From: Eutypella sp. D-1
Taxonomy: Eukaryota; Ascomycota; Sordariomycetes; Xylariales; Diatrypaceae
Direction of reading: 5' to 3'
Assembly (NCBI GenBank): GCA_023313575.1
Contig: JAJTTP010000002.1
Location: 3,658,001 to 3,722,000, forward strand
DNA length: 64,000 nucleotides
Part shown: positions 46,696 to 60,100 of the stretch, piece after piece
Layout: each line of letters opens with the position of its first letter
How positions within the stretch are numbered: position 1 is the stretch's first letter
The notes under the pieces: model-generated
What the model was told of the DNA's origin: nothing
Databases searched by the model: none
What the model saw: the letters and a program-made list of their open reading frames with translations, nothing else
Program-made: the position numbers and the translations under genes

Positions 46696-48360
46696 TGTGG
46701 ATGTGGATGTGGTGACGGTGGTGGTGTTGATGCAGACAGGTGAGGCAATGTTTCAAAAGGGTTCACTCAATATTGGAGTGTTCCTCCTACGTTTGTTGTA
46801 GAGGGTGTAGTATCTCTCTCTCTCCCCTTTTCCCCCCTTACCCCCTTGCAGCAGTTGTCCACTTCTAGAGCAATAGAAGCCCCGCGTGGCGAGATGTGGC
46901 TTATCTACTTGGTAGGAGTAGGTGGTCACATATAGTAGTGGGTGAACCTTACTTGTGTATCTGTAGTTGCTGATTGTCTTTGCTGCTTTTTCTCTGCTTC
47001 TTTAACGATAGTGCATGTGATAGTAGAAGTTCGTTATAAATGTGAAGTTCTGACTGTCTCAAAGCCTATGGGAACCTACCTCCTGAACTCCTTATCGTTC
47101 TCGTTTCGTTCTATGGATGCCCAGGTGAAGAAGTTATTCGCATAGCCGGGCTGTTAGGGATATAACCAGTGGTCATGGAGGGGTAGTCAGCTGTTGCCAA
47201 GTGCCAATAGATTACCTAACAGGTCGGTCGCTCACTCAATTGCGTAGAGCCCTTGCCTGGATGGAGAGCCTGCCTCGGAGCTTCTGAGCTTACTGATCCC
47301 ACCTGAGGAATCCGTCCAGGCGGTGCTACCTTAACTTAATTCAGGTACATACTTAGGTACCTTATCTAGGTGGGTAGACAGGTACCTATGTACTTGCATA
47401 TAAGCCTGGACACAGCCCTGAGGGCATCATGATGCACACATGCATACCATCCATGGATACCAAAATGCTTGGGAGGTTGTACCTAACAGTACTTACCTCA
47501 CACTGTATTATTTCATACATCTGTCATTGCTTTCAATACCTGGGGCATTGTAGATAACACGGATACATGGGGTAACTAAGGTCATCCATGTCGGGCTGGA
47601 TGCGTCTGTTATCGGCCCCTTAAAGACCCTTTTACCTTTACCCTCAACCCTTTAACCCTTCACCCCTCACCCCTCACCCTTCACCACCCTGATTAGCCCC
47701 TTTTCCAGCTCCCGAGTTCTGTTCTACTTGCCGCTCGATGCCGTACACACCAGCCATGGATACGATCAAGGTGCTGACTGCATAATGACAATGCCAACTA
47801 GACTAGCGAAAACGTGCCGACAGTAGTACACGGGGTGGCAAGTTGCGAACACAGCAGAAATTGATCTATAATGTAGGCTGATTTGGGCTATCTACGACTG
47901 GGAAGCAAACTGAGAAGCATTGATATAATCCATGGATGCGGAATACCCGATGCTACCTGCATAGGTAGGAGAAAGAAGAAAATGTACGAAGTAGTTTCAG
48001 GTCATGCAAGCCGGTATATCGTGTAGGTAGATGATTCATCTCGGTAGGCGAATCCGTTTCTCTCTATTGTCTGCGTTGTCTGCGTTGTCTGCGTGTCCGC
48101 GCGTGTCTGTGTGTCCCAGCGTCGTTCCAATATTGTTCCAGTGGTCGTCTAATGCCGTCTCGTAATATCATGTGCAGATGCTCCAGGTGCCTAAGCCTGT
48201 CGTCTGTCTCTTCGCAATCTCCCCTGCCCTAAGCCTTAGATACTTTTGCCTTGTGCTTCCTCGTCAACCGCTAGAGTGCACACTTGTCACATAGTCAGAT
48301 CCATGATAGCATACGCGCTCGCTCGGCTCGGCCGATTCATTCTCTCATCGCATTTTGCAT

Positions 48361-48392
48361 GTGTGCGTGCGTGCGTGCGTGCGTGTGTGTGT
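48361..48392 (+). repeat. GTGC/GT microsatellite
   Basis: About five GTGC units pass into a GT run in the gene desert. Confidence 0.8.
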
Positions 48393-51300
48393 ATACCCAG
48401 CCCAGCATCCCTAGTATAACTTAACTTGCTGCACCCTATGAAGATCGACCAATCCTCATTCTCCGGGACTTCTCTTCGGCTAGAATTAGTCTGGGCTTCC
48501 CCCAGCCTTACCGGTATAGACGGATAACTAAAAGAGTAAGGGGGACTAGGACAAGTCTACGATCTTTCACCTTGCAGCAGCGGGGACCCGACGGTAATGC
48601 TCGGAGCCTATACCCCAGCCCAGCAAGAGCCCGTCCGCCCCCTTCTGCCCTCTTGTCTGGGCAAGTCTGTCTGGCTGGCTGGCGGGCCCCATCGAACGCA
48701 ACGCCGTTTTTTTAAATAACGCTTGTGAAATCAGGTAGACTAAATAACCAAACTGGGCACTAAACTAACCCACTAGGTAAGGACTTAGACGGGGCCGACT
48801 TAGACTACGTACTGCGTAAGGAAAGTATGTAGGCCATGATTAGCAGGAAAACCGGCGACATTAATAGTAGGCGCCATGTGGAGCCTCATTAGGCGAGCTC
48901 TCGATTGGAACTCCATTCCCATACCGCCCGACCGAAATTACGCCTTGTGGTAGGGTGGCCATAGGCCTTAGGGCTCAAGGTACATGCCTGTCGGGTGTTG
49001 GGTTGCCGCTTTGCTGGAAGTCGCACTATGCGTTTGTTCTCGTCGGTAGATATTATATACTATGTATGTAGTAAAACTAGAAACTACGTAGACAACAACT
49101 ACATACTAGTGAGATATGTAGATGCTAAGTATGGATATCTCGTTTCCTCCGCGTCTCCAAAAAGGTCGGTCAAGGGGGGGTGAAGCGTGAAGCGGGCGGG
49201 CGGGGGAGGGGGGCGCATACACGTGGTAATTGACTTACTCGGGAAGGCCGTCCGTCGACGAGGGCAGATCAGATAGGCAGAAGACAGACAGACTGACAGA
49301 CAGACATGACGAAGATAGAAAGACATGTCCGCGTTTGTCGCGGATGTTTGTCCCCGAACGCGATCGGGATTACTAGAACGGGATGTAATCATCGAGACTG
49401 ATCAGTGATGTATTGTATTACATGTCACGTATTACATAGAATTCTAAGCGATTATTGTATTATTTGCCTGGCAAAAGTCTTGGTTGCCTGGCTTAGTCAA
49501 CTTTTCCCTCCCCCCCCCGTCAAGCCCGTCTTGCCCGTTCGTCGGCATCATATGCCCATGCCGCCAAGCGCAATCCTTCCCAGAAGCGCGGAGAAATCGA
49601 ACAATGGGCAGGGTTGGTTCGGCACCGAGGGCCTGATCCCTGCCGTTTCACTATAAAACCAGGTTGGGTAGGGTCTTGGGTTGGTTCAAAGGTGGTCTGG
49701 CAAGTCTGGGACGTGGTTTTTTCTTTTGGTCATTTGAAAAGGGTCAAGATTATCACAAATACGTTGCATTCGCAATAGGCAAGTCCCTAATTCCACGTTG
49801 GAGCCCTGCCCTGCCCGCCTGAACGGGCTAGCCGCTATACGTGGAATTGAGAAGCCTGGGAAGCCTGGTAAACCTGGGAGCCTGGGCTTGGCAGCGTATT
49901 TAGGTAGCGTCCAGGTGTCACGGTGGGTGTCACGGTGGGTGTCCCGGCCGGTCGATGTGACGGTGCGTGTTGGGGGCCACGCGCACCCTCAACCGTCCCA
50001 GCCGCCGTCGGCTCGTGCATGGGTTTAGCGCATGATTACTAACCTATAGGGCTAGGGCAGACAAGGGTATAGGCTTCGACGGTATCAGTTCTGTGTCCGG
50101 GGTATCTCAGCTGCGCTCGGCGCCTCACAGCTGCTCGGCCGACTCGCTGCTCGTTCCCGCACGGGCAGCACGATGGCCCCCCCTTTTTTGTCCCAGGCTG
50201 CCAGGCTCCCAGACTTGCCCAAGATACCTTGACACCTCTCCAGGATCAGCGTCGTCACTCGTCGCCAGCGGTACCGATCGACAGACATATCATACCGATT
50301 CTCTTTTTCTGTGGTGCCTTACATACTATAGTAGATAATTAGTACCTAGAGTAAATAAAGCTCTAGTATAGTTCCGGGGCAGGCCATTATAGATGACCCG
50401 CTCAGGGGTGGATGCCCGGTTACCGTTGCATCGGAGAAGTTGACAAGTTCATACTATGTAGTCTAGTTACTTTAAACTACAAGCACTATGTAGTTGACAT
50501 GAATCAGGGTGATGAGAATGCATATCAATAGTATGTACGTGGTCTTCATACTACTGTAACAATTAGTTCCATCTCGTCCGCATAGCGTCATTGTAGACTG
50601 TACGGCCGTCGAATACATCATGGTATGTAGAGTATCGACAAAGGACTAGTCAAACACGGGGAGCCTCGAGCCATCGCAAGAGGTTCCAAGGGTTGTGCAG
50701 CTATTTAGATTCTGCAGTAACCCACGTTTATCAGAAACCGGAAGACGAGATGGTCCGTATACTATCGAGTAGGATAGCAAAGACGGGATCGGGATGGCCC
50801 AGTCTACCCTCATTAGGCCTTATTGGGCCTGGTTCGCATACCAACACAGACCACTAGCCCTAAATTTCGACGATAGGGGCAACGGTGGGTTTCTGGGTTC
50901 TGGGTTTCTGGTCTGAAGACCTTCTAAGCCCACCAATCCGCACTCCCGTCAAGGCACCAATCTTGGCTATGCATGCAAGTTTGTAATTGCCAGGAGTTTT
51001 AGTCTACCTAGTCAACTTAAGTATACACCGTTTTGGGGCACACCATTGCCCTCTTCGTTTCTCAATCCATTAGTATCATTACTACGATAGATGATGGAAT
51101 CCTGGCTTTTTTTCCCTCCCTTCTCCTCCCCTCCCCCTAATATTATTAAGCCTCCACAAATTGGGAAGATATGATATACGATTAGTTGAATTAGTCCTCG
51201 GTTCTTGAAAAGGGCACTTTATGGAGATCGATCGTATGACTTGGCATAATGTATAGCCGACGCGAGGTCGGCTGGTCAAATTCTCAAAGACGATCATACC

Positions 51301-51568
51301 AGATCATACAAGAAACAATTATCAGAGGCTGTTAAGCACGATGCTGACACAAACAGAACAGGGATGCTACTATAATGGGGTATGATGCTATGTATAGAAC
51401 GTGGTGAACAAAGAGAACGAACAACAGAAACGGAGAAAAAGGACAGGCAGAGACGCAAAGACGCCGAGATCACAGACCATTGTGGAGAGAGATCATCGAC
51501 TACTGTAGTATTTCGCTTGGTCCATGCTACCTAAGAATATGCATGAAGCTATGAGGGTGGGCATACAT

Positions 51569-51602
51569 ACAATACAATACAATACAATACAATACAATAC
51601 AA
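51569..51602 (+). repeat. AATAC pentanucleotide microsatellite
   Basis: Six near-perfect AATAC units lie in the gene desert. Confidence 0.88.
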
Positions 51603-53053
51603 CACGACGACTGCGCAGACCACCACTCGAGCTGCTGCTGCGAGGGATTCGCGGACACAGCTTCCCGGATACTGTGTGTGTCCTGGGTGCACTTCATTGG
51701 GCATCTTTCCTCGTGTTCCAGAACATGTCATGTATCAGGACGTGACCTGGCGGTAAAGGCATTGATTCTGAGGATGTCTGGAACCGTTTCCTACCAGGTT
51801 GATGCCTCGGGGGATGATATATGTGATGTAGTATGTGGTAGTTGCGTCTCTCTAAGCTTAGTGGAATGAGCGGCGAAACGAAGTGAAGTGCAGTTGAAGT
51901 GCAAGTGCAGGAGGCAGTGAACGGCCCGTTTCCATCCTGGCCACCCTTTTTTTTTGGTCTTTCTTATTTTACCGAGGCTCCTTCTGTTCTATATTCAATA
52001 CCATGTAGGTAGCATCGCAGCCCAGTCAGCGGATGGTCGTAATCAACCGCGTGGTGCCCGATCGAATTTCTGAGCCCCATACACCCTTGCCTAATCAGCC
52101 CCAGCGATAGACTCGCAGACATCGCCGAGGTCCCGAAATGCCTATATCTGGGCTCAAAATCCGTTTGATAGTGTCGACATGGGGGGGGGGGGGGGCAAGG
52201 GGGGAGAGAGGGGGGAAGGGCACGCACCTGCATACGTACATATTGATACATATTGATTTTCCTGTTTTGTTAGTCGGCACATTAATCATCCCCCCTCTCT
52301 TTCTCCCCCCATGCAGGGCCTGCCGAGAGCCCTACGACGGTAACAGACCTGCCATAAGGGTGGTAGCGCGGGATAAGCGCGGGTTGGGGAGGCTGACCAC
52401 GACCTCGGTTTGAAACACACATAAACGGACGTATACACACTTACAAACGCAAGGCGGCCGCTGGTCTGATGTATCCGCCTCGGCACCGCGGCCGGGTTCA
52501 GAGGTTCCACGGGCTGCGCGGGCTACCACATGGGCGGCGGCAAGGATGCCGATCTCCTTACGACTCTCCCGATCGAACGGGTCTAGCCTCGAGGGGCGGC
52601 TAACGGCGCGCGTGTGGTTCAGCGTGCTTGGGTTCTTGTTGGTTTCTCCAGTTTGAATCCTACAGGATTTATGGTTTGGCTAGGGTTAGGTTATTACGAA
52701 TTTGGCTTTCGACGTTACGGATAGACGTCGATGCACACACACACACCTACACACACACCAACCCACACCCTACTACATGATATACTGCTACGTACTAAAT
52801 ACGCACCCGCTACGCAACTCAGTACACCCCTTTGACAATGCTTGGGACGATGGACGATACTTAGACCACTTGTCGATCTGCCCTGGCCATCGCACGAACT
52901 ATGCCCAACGACGTATGTAGGGGGTGTGGCCCGCAATACGAATGACACTACTCCATACTAGATACAGTGTCTACCGTGCGTAAGTAGGAGGCATATAAGA
53001 GCCGAGAGCAGAGAGGGGAGATGCTATTATTACTATGTACATAACTACACTTT

Positions 53054-53057
<4 letters not shown>

Positions 53058-53087
<30 letters not shown>
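53058..53087 (+). repeat. TAG trinucleotide microsatellite
   Basis: About ten TAG units are followed by a degenerate copy (TCG, TTG, TAG steps) up to about 53110. Stops in one frame exclude a coding role there. Confidence 0.88.
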
Positions 53088-55433
53088 CGTTGTAGTCGTA
53101 GTTAGTAGTAGACGCGTCGATAACGGGTAGGGGTCAAGGAGTGCACCCACATGTTATCGACAGATGCCTACGAAATAATTAGTTAATGCTTGGAGGGCTG
53201 GAGGGCTGGAAAAGGGCTGGGTTTCGTGCGGAGAGGAGCCCATCGTCTCCCGTGTTCTCCCGCGCCGTCTGGTCACTAAACCTTACGGGTACCACGAACA
53301 GAGACACTAGAGCATAAGTGCAAGATATAGTTACCGTCTTAGTGACTTAGCCGACTTAGTTAACCCTCAACGGTCGACGGTGTCTCCCCCCCCTTCTCTC
53401 TCCCCAACACCCCACAGAACCAGCACAGAACCCACCTTTAAAGCCCACACAGCCTACTTGCAGGCGCAGGATGTCGCCAGGATGTCGCCAGGGTGTCTCC
53501 AGGATGTCAGGCCAGCGAGCCGGGCGTTGCCTGTCCTTGTCTTGTCCTGTCTCCGTCTGGGCCCTAACCAGTAGTAACAGTAGTCGAATAGTCCATCGTA
53601 AGTAGTAAAGTGGTTTAAACTAAGTGATGCAACTGCAAGCCAGCAAGCTGGTTCCGCAAGCTTGTCTGCAAGCCCCGTCCGTCCTGGCCTGTCCTGCAAG
53701 CCTATCTTGTTGTCGAAACGGTGTTAGGGGCGGTGCTGAGCTAATAATTCATCTACCTTGATCTACGCTTGATCTACCATGGTAGTTTGGTGGCTAGCTC
53801 CTCACCTGTATTAGGATCTATATTATGGAGGGAGTCCTGAGAGAGTCTGGGCCCGTTCGATAACGAGGTTATGAGTCGGTCACGAATGCCCTCCTCTCGA
53901 ACTCCCCCTCTCTTGCACTCAACTAACCCCCTTCCCCTTTCCCTTTTCCCTTCATCCCGGCCATTGACGTCTGTTCACCCCTTCCCCCCCTCTCTATATA
54001 TCCTGCTTGCCGCTGCTTAGTTGCTATTTAGACTGTTTGTGCATCTCCGGTCTTCCCGGCCGTCTACCAATACGCACATGTACATAGAAAGAGATAGACA
54101 GACAGACAGACACACAGACAAGACAGGTGTCGTTGGTGCGCCGGTTCACATGTCCGGGAACGAAGTGAATACCTACTTAGGTAAGCTTTTATGTCCGGCC
54201 GTTTCTCATTTTGGCCGCCGTTGATATTTCGTGCATGCGTAGAACGTGATCGAAGGATCAATTTCACCCGCTCACCCGCTGTCATCCCATCGATACCACC
54301 ATCATGATGACACTACTGTTACAACCCTTCACCACCACCACCACCAACACCGACACCACATAAATAGTTACCGGATGGTGCTTACTTCTGTCTCCGCCGT
54401 TGCGGCTGAGGCGTCTGCTGTCACATAAACGGTGGGGGGAGTCTTTTTTGGGGGGGGGGGGGTGGATGTTGACGGAGAACGACAAGAAGGGAAAAGAGAA
54501 AAAAGGATAAAACGTGGAGAGCCCTATTTACCAAAGAAGCTGCCTTGGTAGTATACTATATTATATTATTGTTCAGGTGCATATCATAGTACCTGACTAT
54601 ATACCTACATATATATACCTAAGTACCTATTAGGAGGTATATCTATCACCTTCTAGGCAGGTCAGGTAAGTACCTAGTTATCAGAAACCGGGTACTTTAT
54701 GTAAGTATTTATGTAAGTAAAAAAGTACCCTATCGCTCGTCATTCCAGCCCTGGAGGTTTTTCTTTCCCAGAGTTGTTATTTAGACCCGCTGTCCCGGCA
54801 GCCCCAGTTGGTCAGTCGAGGCAAGTTACCTAAGTGGCCGCTTTAGTAGCTAGGTATGTAGTACTTCCAGGCTAGCTAACTAGGAGCCTACAGGTTGGTA
54901 CGTGAGCTCTAGTGGTACCTAGGTAGTGGTTCTGGCGGTTCTAGGTGTAGGTAGGGTTGGGCTTCAGGGGTGATCCTTCAGGGGTGGGTTCCAGGGACCT
55001 CTCTTGGCTGGAGCCTCCAGTTGCAGTCTGCGCCGCACACCTGCATGCAGCCCTGTAGTTACTTTGCTTTTGCTTAGGTAGGTTGTGTGAATTAATGTAC
55101 GTACCTTTCTTTAACTTAGGTAACCATACCATACCATACCGTACCGTCCACAAGGTACCGTGAGTACGGAAATTTCAGTACGTATTTTCAATTGCCGTAG
55201 CTAACTGGAATTCGACCAGCTAAACCCCAGCGTCTCACCAAGTTCCAGTACCTGCGCATCTCCATCCATCCATCTTCTCCCGTCTGCTTTCCCATGTCAC
55301 CGGGAACTTATTATTTCTCTCCCTCGTACTTCGTAATTTTGTATACCTAAGTACCTTATAGCCAGCTGTATATATATATCCACACTAGGTGTATAATTAA
55401 GTACCTGGCTAAGGCATTTGGAACCCTTACGTC

Positions 55434-55459
55434 TCCAGGGCTCCAGGGCTCCAGGGCTG
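55434..55459 (+). repeat. CTCCAGGG 8-bp tandem repeat
   Basis: Three head-to-tail units are seen in the gene desert, inside a region rich in CCAGG words. Confidence 0.8.
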
Positions 55460-56776
55460 GCATGGGCTGCATGGAGCTAGCATGCAGGTGAGTGTGTATA
55501 CTTCCCCGATACATACCTATCCATGAATAACACTTAATAACGGTACTTGACAGGGCCCTGTAAACAGCCAGCCAGGTGTTTATATGTTACATGTAGGGTA
55601 AAGGGTAGGGGAGAGGGTAGATATAGTTAAGGTATAGTCAAGGTACCCCGATGAGACTATTTTCTCACATACATCCGTCTGGGTACCCGGCTGGGTTATT
55701 CGCCTGGGTTGATGTACCTAGGTACTTAGTATAGGTAGGACCTTTTTAGAGCTGTCGTCCATGTCCCAGGTGCCCAGGTGGGTAACATCCATATGGATAC
55801 TACAAGACATATATTACAGATCAACCCACCCTCATCCGCGGCGCGCGAATCGAGGGAGTAAAAATCGACGACAAGCACCTTTTTAACTTCTAGGTTCTTA
55901 TTGAATGTTACCCTGGGGGGGTGCTTGGGTGCTTTGGGGTACCCTAGGGTAATTAAGTAGTAACTTACCTACTTCTTACCTTAGCAGCCTTAGGTAGGTC
56001 TGCTAGGTCTGTTAATAGATCTACTACCCTACTTACTTACATACCTCTACCTACGTACTTACATATACCTAGTAGAATACCTAATACCTCTCTCTCTCTC
56101 TATTATCTATCTATACTCGAGTCTCTTCGAGTGACCTTATTATTATATTCGAATGAGCGAGCATTCGTGTACTTCCCCGACTTGTATGTAAGGTACTCAA
56201 CTCACTCGACAGACAGCTCGAATACTTTCCATGAATACTTTTATCTGAATACCTCCCCCCCCTTCCCCCACCGAGGTCGAATATTTCGAATATTTCCAAC
56301 AAGGTCTCTCTCTCCAGGGATTCCAGGTCTATCTATCTAACCCCCATACTTACCTTTACCTGCCTTAACCTTACTTACTTACTTAAGGGTACTCAAAGTA
56401 CTTTAAAGTATTTCAAATTAAAATACGAACTGAGCTTCGTTCGTTCTTTTTTCTCGAACACCCAAAGCCTTACCACCAGGTCCTTTTCCTTTTTCCATCT
56501 TTCATATCCCCGTCGCGCCCGCGCCTAACGCCCGCGTAAGGCGGTGCAAGTACAGCTTTATGCTTTGTTGCCAACATTAGCAGCAGCAGCATACAACAAC
56601 ATATGAACACATATATACTTCCTAGGTAGACATACTCACTCACGTCCTGGTTTCTTGTTGTCTTATCCTTTTTAGCCATCTTTATTTTATACATATACAT
56701 ACATACATATACATATATATATATATATTTATATATTCCTAGGTCCAACGGGGCATCCTTCTATTTATTATTATTA

Positions 56777-56778
56777 AC

Positions 56779-56814
<36 letters not shown>
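56777..56814 (+). repeat. TTA trinucleotide microsatellite
   Basis: About twelve TTA/ATT units, with related interrupted units before and after, lie 290 bases upstream of the transcription-factor start codon. This makes an A/T-only stretch in its promoter or leader. Confidence 0.88.
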
Positions 56815-56815
<1 letters not shown>

Positions 56816-57103
56816 TATTATCTGTCGTTCCCAACCACCACCCACACATAACAACAGACAGAGACAGAAAGCCAGACATACGGACCCGGAGATAGACAGA
56901 CAGACAGACAGACGGACAGACAGATTTGCCCTTACCCGACAGTTTGGTACATAAAGTACACTTGGTAGGGAGAGACAGAAAATTCGCGACTTTCACCCCG
57001 TCATCTCCCGGGGTCCCCCCCACCCCGCGCATTGTTAAAGTCAACAACACAAACACCATTGTCAACCCCATTGTCCAAGTCCACATTTACACACGCCGCC
57101 GCG

Positions 57104-60100
57104 ATGCCTCCGGGCAGACCCCCCAAGCGCACTGGGGAGTTGTCCGAGCACGATGCCCCGGATGGCCAGGCCAAGTGTAAGATCTCGCGCCTGGATCGAC
57201 CGGCGCCGAATGATTTCTCCAGTGTCGTCAAGAGCAAACTCCAGTCCTATACCAGGACCGGACAGGCTTGTGACCGGTGTAAGGTACGTTTAATAATTTG
57301 GCGTTGGCGTTGACGTTGAAGACGATGTTGGCATTGATCTTGACCTTGACATTGACATTGGCATTGGCATTGATGGTAATGTTGATGTCAATGTCGATGT
57401 CTATACCCCTGCGCGCGGTATTGAGTTCTATTGTAAATTATTATAGACCAACCAAACCCATCCTTATGTTGTCGTGGAAGATATGTTGTGGGTTGATGGT
57501 GATGAAGAGTGAGAGAAGAGGAACAGAGTGGCCCGGGAGAAACGGGAGAAATGGGACAAATGGGAAGAGCCAAAACCACAACAACAAAAAAAGGGAAGGG
57601 AAGAGAGAGATGAAGAGGTAAAGAATGAACAAATTCAACAAGCAAGCAAAGAGACAGACAGACCTCAGAGCAAAAAGGGGGGGGGGGAGGGTAAAGGGGT
57701 AAAGAAGGAAAGAAAATGTCTGGCCTATCGCGCGTCAAGATCTTGATCCCTCTCTTCCTTTCCCTTCCCGTCTCGTTCCCGTCTCTTCCCGTCCCGCTTC
57801 CGTGCCGTTCGATTCCTTTTTTTTTTTCTTCCTTTGGCTCTCTCTCTCTCCCACCACTGAACTCACCTATATATCTATCTATCTCCATGTAACGTTCCTT
57901 CAAGCAAGAAAGCAAGAAAGCAAGCAAGGAGAGCGCATAATAAGTCATAGCCGCAGCAGCCAGCCAGCCAGCCAGCCAGCCCCGTCCGTACTGTACTCTC
58001 TGATATATGGACGCATCTCTATTCTAACATGTTTTTCCTCCCTCGCTAGGTTCGCAAGATCCGATGCGACGCCCTACCCGAGGGCTGCTCGCACTGCATC
58101 AACCAGAACCTCGAATGCTACGTCACTGATCGGGTAACCGGTAGGACGGAGCGGAGAGGATACATGCAGGAGCTCGAACGGGAAAAGACCGACATGCTAA
58201 ACCATATACGCGCCCTCGAGAAGCTTCTTACCAGTAACGGCATCGACGTGAAGCCCTGGCAATGGTCTACATACCGATCTACTGGCTATCCACCAGACGT
58301 CGTCTTCGATTCCGCCGGGAATCCCATACCTGAGTCTCTTGCGGCTGCCGGGGGCGCCAACAGTAGTCACGATGGCAGCAGCAACCACGATGGCAACGGG
58401 AGCAATGGCAGCAACGGCAGCAACGGTAGCGTAGGCAGTATTGGCAGCATAACTGTAAACACCGCCGCCAAGGAAGGCCCCAAAGAGCAGTGGTCGCGTC
58501 AGAGCCTCTCCCCGCCGTGGTCCAGGCCCAAGACCATGCCCCCGAAGATGCCCATAGCCATCATCTCACAGTCTACTGAACTTAAGGGCGCCTACGCCCG
58601 TCTCGGCGTTGGGAATGACAAAGCCCCCCTGAGCTCCATCAAGGGGACCACCCTGTCCATCCTTGGGAGCACCATAGACGTCAACGCCTTCGAAGTCTCC
58701 GATATCGATGATCAGCCGCCTAACGCCGCCGCCCGCACCCCTCTATACAACAAGTCCTTACAGGCCATGATACAGACTGCCCTGAACGTCAACCCGCCCC
58801 TGCACGTCGAGTATCCACCTAAGGCCGACGCCTTCACCTACGCAGAGTGGTACTTCCTCATGATCTACCCTTTCCTCCCCGTTCTGCACAAGCCCACCTT
58901 CATGAATCTGCTCACCCGCCTATACGAGGACCCTAGCTTCGTCCCGACCATCGCCGAGACCGTTATGGTCCACATGGTCTACGCCTCCATATACATGCAG
59001 TACGCCATCCGCCAGGAACAGACTGCCCAGAAACACCGATTGCACGAGATGTCCAACAACCACTACCACTTCGCCTTGAGCAAATACTTCGATCTCATCT
59101 CCGGCCGTTCTTTCGCCGATCTTCAGGCCCTCACCATGATCGCCCTGCACACCTCGCGCTTCCCCAAGACCGATAGTAGCCACATGATCACCGCCTACGC
59201 ACTAGGCATGGCCGTCGAGCTCGGCCTGCACCGTAGCACCCGCCGTCCCGGCCAGGGTACCGATCTCGAAAACGAGATGCGCAAGCGCATCTTCTGGTGC
59301 CTCACCGCCACCGCCACCGTCAACGCCGGTCGTATGGGTCGACCTATGCCCCTGAGGCTCGAGGAGTGCGACGTCGAGTTCCCCGAACCCATCGCCGACG
59401 AGCTGCTGTCGAGCGACGGCGTCGACACTAGCAGGACGCTCAAGTGCCCCTATGAGGTCGGCGTCGCTTCCCACAAGATGTCCGCACTCTTCCTCGAGAT
59501 GTACGCCAACGTATACACCGCCAGGAGAGACCCTAGGAGGTACATGCCGATCATCGAGGCCCTCGAGGAGCAGCTGCAGGCCTGGAAAGACGGCCTGCCC
59601 GAGTCCCTGAAGATCGACAGCGTCGACCACGCCGAGCACGAGGGCCACATGTTCGCCCTCTACATGAAATACCTATATTGCGAGTTCCGATTGTGCCTGA
59701 GACACCCTTCTGTTGCCCTGACCAGCGACCCCCGCATCATGGCCGAGAACACCCGCATCTGCGAGGAGACTGCCAGCGAGATGCTCAGGGTATTACAAGG
59801 CCTGTTCAGACTGAAGTGCCTCGACACCACTTGGTACTGCCTCGCCGTCTACATCGCCGCCGTCTTCACCATCCTTGCCGCCCACTGGGAGAGGCGGTAC
59901 GATGCTACTGCCGCCGAGGTGCAGGCCCTCCGCGAGAACATGGGTAGCTGGCTCGTCATCCTAACGGAGACGGGCAATCTCATGGGTAAGTCTGGCATTC
60001 GAACCAAATACGAGTGACCCCCTAACTAACATGTGTATAGGATGTGGACTGAGTCCTCGCGACGCCGTCAGCTCAGTAATCGACCGCACGATAGCCTGGA

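Larger units (their letters stand above)
46696..57103. other. Gene desert (10.4 kb) between CGI121 and a Zn(II)2Cys6 regulator
   Basis: No frame above about 97 codons is present and none has coding character; no tRNA or rRNA was recognised. The stretch carries many microsatellites (48361-48392, 51569-51602, 53058-53087, 56777-56814), homopolymers and dense AGGTA/TACCT words, above all at 54.5-56.4 kb. The flanking genes diverge from it, so it is either an extended regulatory region or contains non-coding transcripts or degenerate sequence that cannot be named from here. Confidence 0.5.

Noticed and set aside
57800..57830. B-box-like GTTCGATTCC followed by a T run, resembling a tRNA 3' end
   Set aside because: There is no A-box and no cloverleaf upstream; it lies in the pyrimidine block of an intron.
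57388..57948. 186-codon minus-strand frame inside the transcription-factor intron
   Set aside because: It is made of the purine/pyrimidine blocks and reads as low-complexity Lys/Glu and Phe/Leu/Pro runs; the intron is supported by the zinc-cluster reading frame.
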